DNA from: CAZDDW01 sp964480695
GTDB lineage: Bacteria; Patescibacteriota; Patescibacteriia; UBA9934; CAZDDW01
Assembly (NCBI GenBank): GCA_964480695.1
Contig: CAYZPO010000023.1
Span: 1-15,359 of the forward strand
Length of the DNA: 15,359 bases
Direction: 5' to 3'
In this document: positions 12,047-15,359 of the stretch, piece after piece
How positions within the stretch are numbered: the stretch's first letter is position 1
How the letters are laid out: every line of letters starts with the position of its first letter
Made by a program: the position numbers and the translations under genes
The notes under the pieces: model-generated
Database searches by the model: none
What the model saw: only the letters and a program-made list of their open reading frames with translations
What the model was told of the DNA's origin: nothing

Positions 12047-12167
12047 TCAGTTAAGCTGAAAAGTGATGTTTTAAGCGGCTGGTTTAAGCTCAAACCAACC
12101 CCTCAAAATGCCGCTTTGACCGGCAGAAACAGAACGCACCCCACAACCCGATCGAAAGGATATCGGA
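12047..12167 (+). promoter_or_regulatory. Structured 5' leader of phosphatase cassette B
   Basis: Counterpart of 11064-11178. Outer stem AAGCGGC (12073-12079)/GCCGCTT (12110-12116), fully Watson-Crick here where cassette A has G-U; inner stem TGGTTT/AAACCA (12080-12085/12092-12097) with loop AAGCTC. From the -10 to the end of the outer stem, 76 of 82 aligned columns match cassette A (one gap, five substitutions). Downstream of GGCAGAAA the two leaders diverge. SD AAAGGA at 12155-12160. Confidence 0.65.
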
Positions 12168-12788
12168 ATGACGATCCTCAACGTGAGCCTCTATGGCATG
12201 CGCCACGGCGACAAGGACGGCGACCGGCTGACCAGCCTGGGTCTGCGCCAGGTCCGCGCCGCGGCCAAGGCCCACCTCGCGAACATCAGCTTCCGGGTGA
12301 TCACCAGCTCGGAGATGCACCGGGCGCAGCAGACGGCCCAGATCGTGCAGGATGTGTGCGGCGGTCGACTGATGCCTGGTGACCCGGGCTTCGGCTACGA
12401 GTGGGTCGACAAGGCTCCGATGGACTTGATGTGCTACATGCCTGGTTACGTCGAGATCCTCACGGGCATGAAGGGCAACCCCGCCATCGGGGGGATCCTG
12501 GAGCAGTGCCCGCGGGCCGACCTGGTTCGCGTGGCGGTCCTCCGCTCCATGCTCGGCCTGGCCGAGCACACGGTCAGCGAGATGGGTGTGGCCGAGGACT
12601 TCAACCTCTTCGTGGCTTCCCACTCGCCGGTGATCGACCTGCCCGTGAACAACCCCGGGCGGTTCGAGCGGCTCGGCACGGGTGACATCGTGGTCTACCG
12701 CATGAAGGTCGACACCCAGACCGGCGTGGCCAGCATGGTCACCCTCCGCGGTGACAACCCCGTCCTGATCTGCCCCGAGGTCGACTAG
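12168..12788 (+). CDS. Histidine phosphatase superfamily protein, catalytically intact (cassette B)
   Basis: 206 aa and the most canonical of the four paralogs. R12-H13-G14 lies in LYGMRHGDKDGDRLTSLG, TSSEMHRAQQTAQIV is the classic second motif of the family (arginine followed by a QTA), and H152 in ASHSPVIDLP is the second catalytic histidine. Between them FGYEWVDKAPMD and QCPRADLVRVAV correspond to similar segments in cassette A. It is expected to be a cytoplasmic phosphohydrolase or phosphotransferase with a phosphohistidine intermediate; the substrate is unknown. It is GC-rich with SD AAAGGA seven bases before the ATG. It is a single-gene transcription unit with its own promoter, leader and terminator, and is the last gene of the array. 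Confidence 0.9.
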   Translation: MTILNVSLYGMRHGDKDGDRLTSLGLRQVRAAAKAHLANISFRVITSSEMHRAQQTAQIVQDVCGGRLMPGDPGFGYEWVDKAPMDLMCYMPGYVEILTGMKGNPAIGGILEQCPRADLVRVAVLRSMLGLAEHTVSEMGVAEDFNLFVASHSPVIDLPVNNPGRFERLGTGDIVVYRMKVDTQTGVASMVTLRGDNPVLICPEVD

Positions 12789-12917
12789 CCCCCACACCTT
12801 TCCACCCCGCCCTTTCGCGAGTGTCCGCTCGCATGACGGACTTTCGTCCGTCGCTACTCCCCACGCAAAACCCCGACCGTAGAGAAACGTCTACGCGTCG
12901 GGGTTTGTTCGTTTTTG
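12789..12917 (+). terminator. C-rich region, two hairpins and terminator after cassette B
   Basis: A C-rich tract (18 C and 1 G in 12789-12816), then GCGAGTG-TC-CGCTCGC (12817-12832), which is the cassette A hairpin with a single change that turns a C-G pair into T-G. Next is GACGGAC/GTCCGTC (12835-12841/12846-12852). The terminator is a long stem AAACCCCGAC (12868-12877) plus CGTAGA/TCTACG, closed by GTCGGGGTTT (12897-12906), then GTTCGTTTTTG. Its reverse complement could also stop leftward transcription. Confidence 0.83.
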
Positions 12918-12923
12918 ATTATG

Positions 12924-12982
12924 TTCTTCTCAGGGAACTTGTTCCCGTCATGACACGACGCCAACAAGTTGGCTGAGAAGAA
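12924..12982. repeat. Perfect four-way-junction (cloverleaf-like) inverted repeat
   Basis: Outer stem TTCTTCTCAG (12924-12933)/CTGAGAAGAA (12973-12982), 10 perfect pairs. It encloses three contiguous arms with no unpaired junction base: GGAAC-TT-GTTCC (12934-12945), CGTC-ATGACAC-GACG (12946-12960), CCAAC-AA-GTTGG (12961-12972). It starts one base after the stop of the ATP-grasp gene on the minus strand. No U tract follows on that strand, so it is not a simple terminator. It could be a 3'-end RNA structure or a DNA recombination site. Confidence 0.75.
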
Positions 12983-12983
12983 A

Positions 12984-13922
12984 TTACAATGTCGTAATTG
13001 GTCTGCTCTGAGTGATGTAAATCGTATCACCTTCGATAGCCCACTCAATATCACACGGAAAGCCGTAGTGTTTTTCGATCTTGATGATCATTTCTGAGAG
13101 CTCGACGATCTTTTTTCCAGACAACTTCTGAGCATCTTTGTTTTGACATTCAATCCATTCATTTCCGCCAGACTCCCCTTTCTTAGCAATCATTTTTTCT
13201 TGCTCGCTGACATTAATGTCTAGAATCGACATATCCGCTTTGTCTACGACATAGCTGTCTGGAGTAACTTGTCCAGACACAACAGCTTCACCCAAGCCCC
13301 AGCCAGCTTCGATAATCAACTGGTTTGGATCTTGAGTAACAGGATGAACAGAGAAAGCAATTCCCGCGATCTCACTTGGAACCATCTTTTGCACAACCAC
13401 AGCAACTGAAATCTTAGTTCCGTGCAACCCTTGCTCAAAGCGATAAAAAATAGCGCGTGGGGTGAACAATGAAGCCCAGCAGCGCTTAACGTTCTCAAGC
13501 AAAGTCTCGCGCGTGGTATTCAGATAAGTATCTAACTGACCAGCCCAAGCAGCAGAAGCACTGTCCTCAGAAGTCGCGCTAGAGCGCACGGCTACGAATT
13601 CAGCTCCGAGCTCATCAAATGCTTTCAGCACCTCAGTTCCAACCTCTTCTGGCATATCCGCATCCATAATCAAAGCCTGAATCTTTTCTGAAGCTGCATC
13701 AACCGTATGAATCGCTTCATGATTAACCGTATCCAGTACAGCATCGATCTCAACATTCAGATCAGTGATCTTTAAAAACTCTTCAAAGGCCTCAGACAAG
13801 ACTACATACCCTGGCGGCACTGGAATCCCAGCCTGAGTCATCTCGCCTAGCGAAGCACCTTTGCCTCCAGCCAGATCAACATTGTCCTTAGTTAAATTCG
13901 TAAAATTGCGTACCACTTCCAT
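12984..13922 (-). CDS. ATP-grasp (PPDK_N, pyruvate/PEP-binding type) subunit of a split phosphotransferase
   Basis: 312 aa, consisting of just the ATP-binding domain of PEP synthase/pyruvate phosphate dikinase. Visible motifs: LAGGKGASLGEM (about 18-28), FVAVRSSATSEDS (about 109-121), AWAGQLDTYLN, IAGIAFSVHPVT, EAGWGLGEAVVSG, and the terminal QSRPI that normally ends this domain. In the family it transfers the beta-phosphate of ATP to a catalytic histidine on a separate swivelling domain. Here that histidine is in the gene upstream (13932-15359), nine bases away, so the two proteins should work as a complex. There is no PEP-binding barrel, so canonical PEP synthase activity is doubtful. No SD (ATAAAATAAACTT before the ATG). 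AT-rich like the left part of the window. It is followed at once by the four-way-junction element. Confidence 0.9.
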   Translation of the reverse strand: MEVVRNFTNLTKDNVDLAGGKGASLGEMTQAGIPVPPGYVVLSEAFEEFLKITDLNVEIDAVLDTVNHEAIHTVDAASEKIQALIMDADMPEEVGTEVLKAFDELGAEFVAVRSSATSEDSASAAWAGQLDTYLNTTRETLLENVKRCWASLFTPRAIFYRFEQGLHGTKISVAVVVQKMVPSEIAGIAFSVHPVTQDPNQLIIEAGWGLGEAVVSGQVTPDSYVVDKADMSILDINVSEQEKMIAKKGESGGNEWIECQNKDAQKLSGKKIVELSEMIIKIEKHYGFPCDIEWAIEGDTIYITQSRPITTL

Positions 13923-13931
13923 AAGTTTATT

Positions 13932-15359
13932 TTATGATTTCTTCCTTGAAACTATTGTAACCTTTCCATGCGTGGCGTCAACATCAACTACGTCACCGTC
14001 CTTCAAAATCTTAGTCGCGATCTTGGTCCCGATCACACACGGAATGTTCAGCTCACGCGATACAATTGAGGCATGACAAGTAATTCCACCAGTGTCAGTC
14101 ACGATCACAGCGGCCTTTTTGATCGCAGGTACCAGATCAGGATTAGTCGCCGTCGATACCAACACTTTGCCTTCAGCCATCTTCTGCATATCTTTGACCT
14201 TATTAATCACAGCCACTTCACCACGCGCATTACCAGGTGAAGCACAGTCACCGATCAAGATCTTAATATTCTCTAAATTCTGTTTTTCAAAATTCAAATT
14301 ATCCAGAATCTTTCGCGCTTCTTCGCCCTCAACCAAAGTATCATCCTTGTAATATCCAGTCGAAAGTTGAATGCTGTACTTATAACGATCGTTTAATTTT
14401 GAAGCACTAAATTTATCTCGAAGAAGCAAATCCTCAAACTCATGTGGATACATATAACATACCTGACGCACAGACAGAAAATAACGCCTCCCAATCTCTT
14501 TAAACAAATAACCCATAGTCATCCAAGCATGGAACATGCTGTCTTTACGATAGGCTTTGTCATGGACTAAGCGTTGAGCAACTTCAAATAACTTCTGATG
14601 CAAAGCGTCGATATCCAGTTCTGTGATCAACTGCTTATGTCTTTTTTCAAGTTCTGCGTAATCCTTTTCAATCTTAACCAGTTGAACTTCGGCCTGAGCG
14701 TTCTGTCGCAAAAGACTCGACAAGATATCAATAAAGTAAGCCTTACCCCAACCAGGACCAAGTGCTCCATAACCAAGCCAGCCATACTTGGTCGCGTGCT
14801 CGGCTAGACGATTATCTAGTGCAGCACTGACTCCAGCTAGCTCTTTCTCAATCAACCGCGTTTCTGTAGTTTTGAAAAACTCTGTCATTTTTGGATCAGC
14901 TTCGATTTCTTTCAAAATCATTAACAGATCTCTGTGCTCTTTATTAGCCAGACTTTCTTCCAAAGGTGTGGTCAAAGTTGAGAACACATCGCCGAGCGAG
15001 TATCCAGAATCTTTAACCCTCTCTTTCAGATAACTCATCAAATATTTCGAGAACAGATTATCTCCAAAGTCAGCCAAAGTCTGAATCCAGTGCAAACGGT
15101 GAAGTGTTTCGTAAGTCGAATAGTAGTCGTGATAAGTTTTGTAAAGCTCCTGCTTCGATAGCTTAGATAGGTTTTGTTTTAAAAGCTCGTTACTAGCTTC
15201 AAAAACCTCAGCCGCTTTTGTTCGTACCGCTTCTGAGTAATCAAAGGCCCAGTCAGGATTGTGAATCATTTTTTCAACTACTTCACGCGCCAATGCATTG
15301 AATTCTCCCTTGATCATGTTAAGTGAACAAAAACCGTCATCATAAGTCGACAAAATTTT
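13932..15359 (-). CDS. Phosphohistidine-domain subunit of a split phosphotransferase (5' end outside window)
   Basis: At least 473 aa; the frame is open to the right edge (a TTG at 15353 is possible but not convincing), so the N-terminus is probably missing. The last 100 or so residues are the PEP-utilising mobile domain: GDCASPGNARGEVAV, then VTDTGGITCHASIVSREL, whose histidine (codon 14073-14075) accepts phosphate, then IPCVIGT and a Gly-Asp-Val-Val-Asp-Val ending. The preceding 350 or more residues are helical, rich in Lys/Glu, and not the PEP/pyruvate TIM barrel. That layout (separate ATP domain, middle substrate domain, His domain) recalls rifampicin phosphotransferase more than PpsA, although here it is split in two genes. 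The substrate is unknown. First of the two genes; the partner follows nine bases later. Confidence 0.85.
   Translation of the reverse strand, partial: KILSTYDDGFCSLNMIKGEFNALAREVVEKMIHNPDWAFDYSEAVRTKAAEVFEASNELLKQNLSKLSKQELYKTYHDYYSTYETLHRLHWIQTLADFGDNLFSKYLMSYLKERVKDSGYSLGDVFSTLTTPLEESLANKEHRDLLMILKEIEADPKMTEFFKTTETRLIEKELAGVSAALDNRLAEHATKYGWLGYGALGPGWGKAYFIDILSSLLRQNAQAEVQLVKIEKDYAELEKRHKQLITELDIDALHQKLFEVAQRLVHDKAYRKDSMFHAWMTMGYLFKEIGRRYFLSVRQVCYMYPHEFEDLLLRDKFSASKLNDRYKYSIQLSTGYYKDDTLVEGEEARKILDNLNFEKQNLENIKILIGDCASPGNARGEVAVINKVKDMQKMAEGKVLVSTATNPDLVPAIKKAAVIVTDTGGITCHASIVSRELNIPCVIGTKIATKILKDGDVVDVDATHGKVTIVSRKKS

Noticed and set aside
12090..12797. A 235-codon minus-strand frame opposite the cassette B phosphatase, and similar shorter ones opposite cassette A
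   Set aside because: Antisense shadows in GC-rich DNA; the plus-strand genes have RHG motifs, SD sequences and promoters.
1..15359. CRISPR array, rRNA genes, phage structural genes, replication origin
   Set aside because: No regularly spaced repeats with unique spacers, no rRNA-like segments and no phage or replication genes were seen on either strand.

Overview
The window looks like chromosomal DNA of an uncultured bacterium with standard genetic code 11 (TGA is used as a stop), probably of the Patescibacteria/CPR type. That placement is an inference. It rests on the compact AT-leaning gene runs, the general absence of Shine-Dalgarno (SD) sequences in those runs, a translin/TRAX-like protein, a two-gene PEP-synthase-like phosphotransferase and a RAYT/REP pair. 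No ribosomal or other marker gene is present to prove it.

Layout. From 1 to 5675 everything lies on the minus strand. In transcription order it is: a GT4 glycosyltransferase, a P2-type cation ATPase, a RAYT transposase flanked by REP hairpins, a translin/TRAX-like RNA-binding protein, a GT2 glycosyltransferase, and the first 22 codons of a probable MurD. From 5704 to 8670 there is a GC-rich pair of divergent genes: a 3-hydroxyacyl-CoA dehydrogenase/enoyl-CoA hydratase fusion and a small exported protein. From 8686 to 9600 native-looking AT-rich DNA returns with a cupin, a coiled-coil protein and tRNA-Lys(UUU). From 9617 to 12917 there is a GC-rich plus-strand array of four divergent histidine-phosphatase-fold paralogs. 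From 12924 to the right end there is a 59-base four-way-junction element, then a split ATP-grasp/phosphohistidine phosphotransferase pair on the minus strand.

The most interesting part is the 9.6-12.9 kb array. The first two paralogs share one promoter and have lost both catalytic histidines. The next two keep the RHG motif and the second histidine. Each of these two is a self-contained cassette: a near-identical promoter and structured leader, a divergent coding core, then a C-rich 3' region, a shared hairpin and an intrinsic terminator. The -35, -10 and leader are much better conserved than the promoter spacer or the proteins, which suggests selection on the control module. I do not know a described system with this layout.

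The window also contains two gene populations. All six GC-rich genes have a clear SD and, apart from the second gene of the operon, their own promoter. None of the nine AT-rich starts that can be examined has an SD. The GC-rich genes are therefore either acquired cassettes or a separate expression class.
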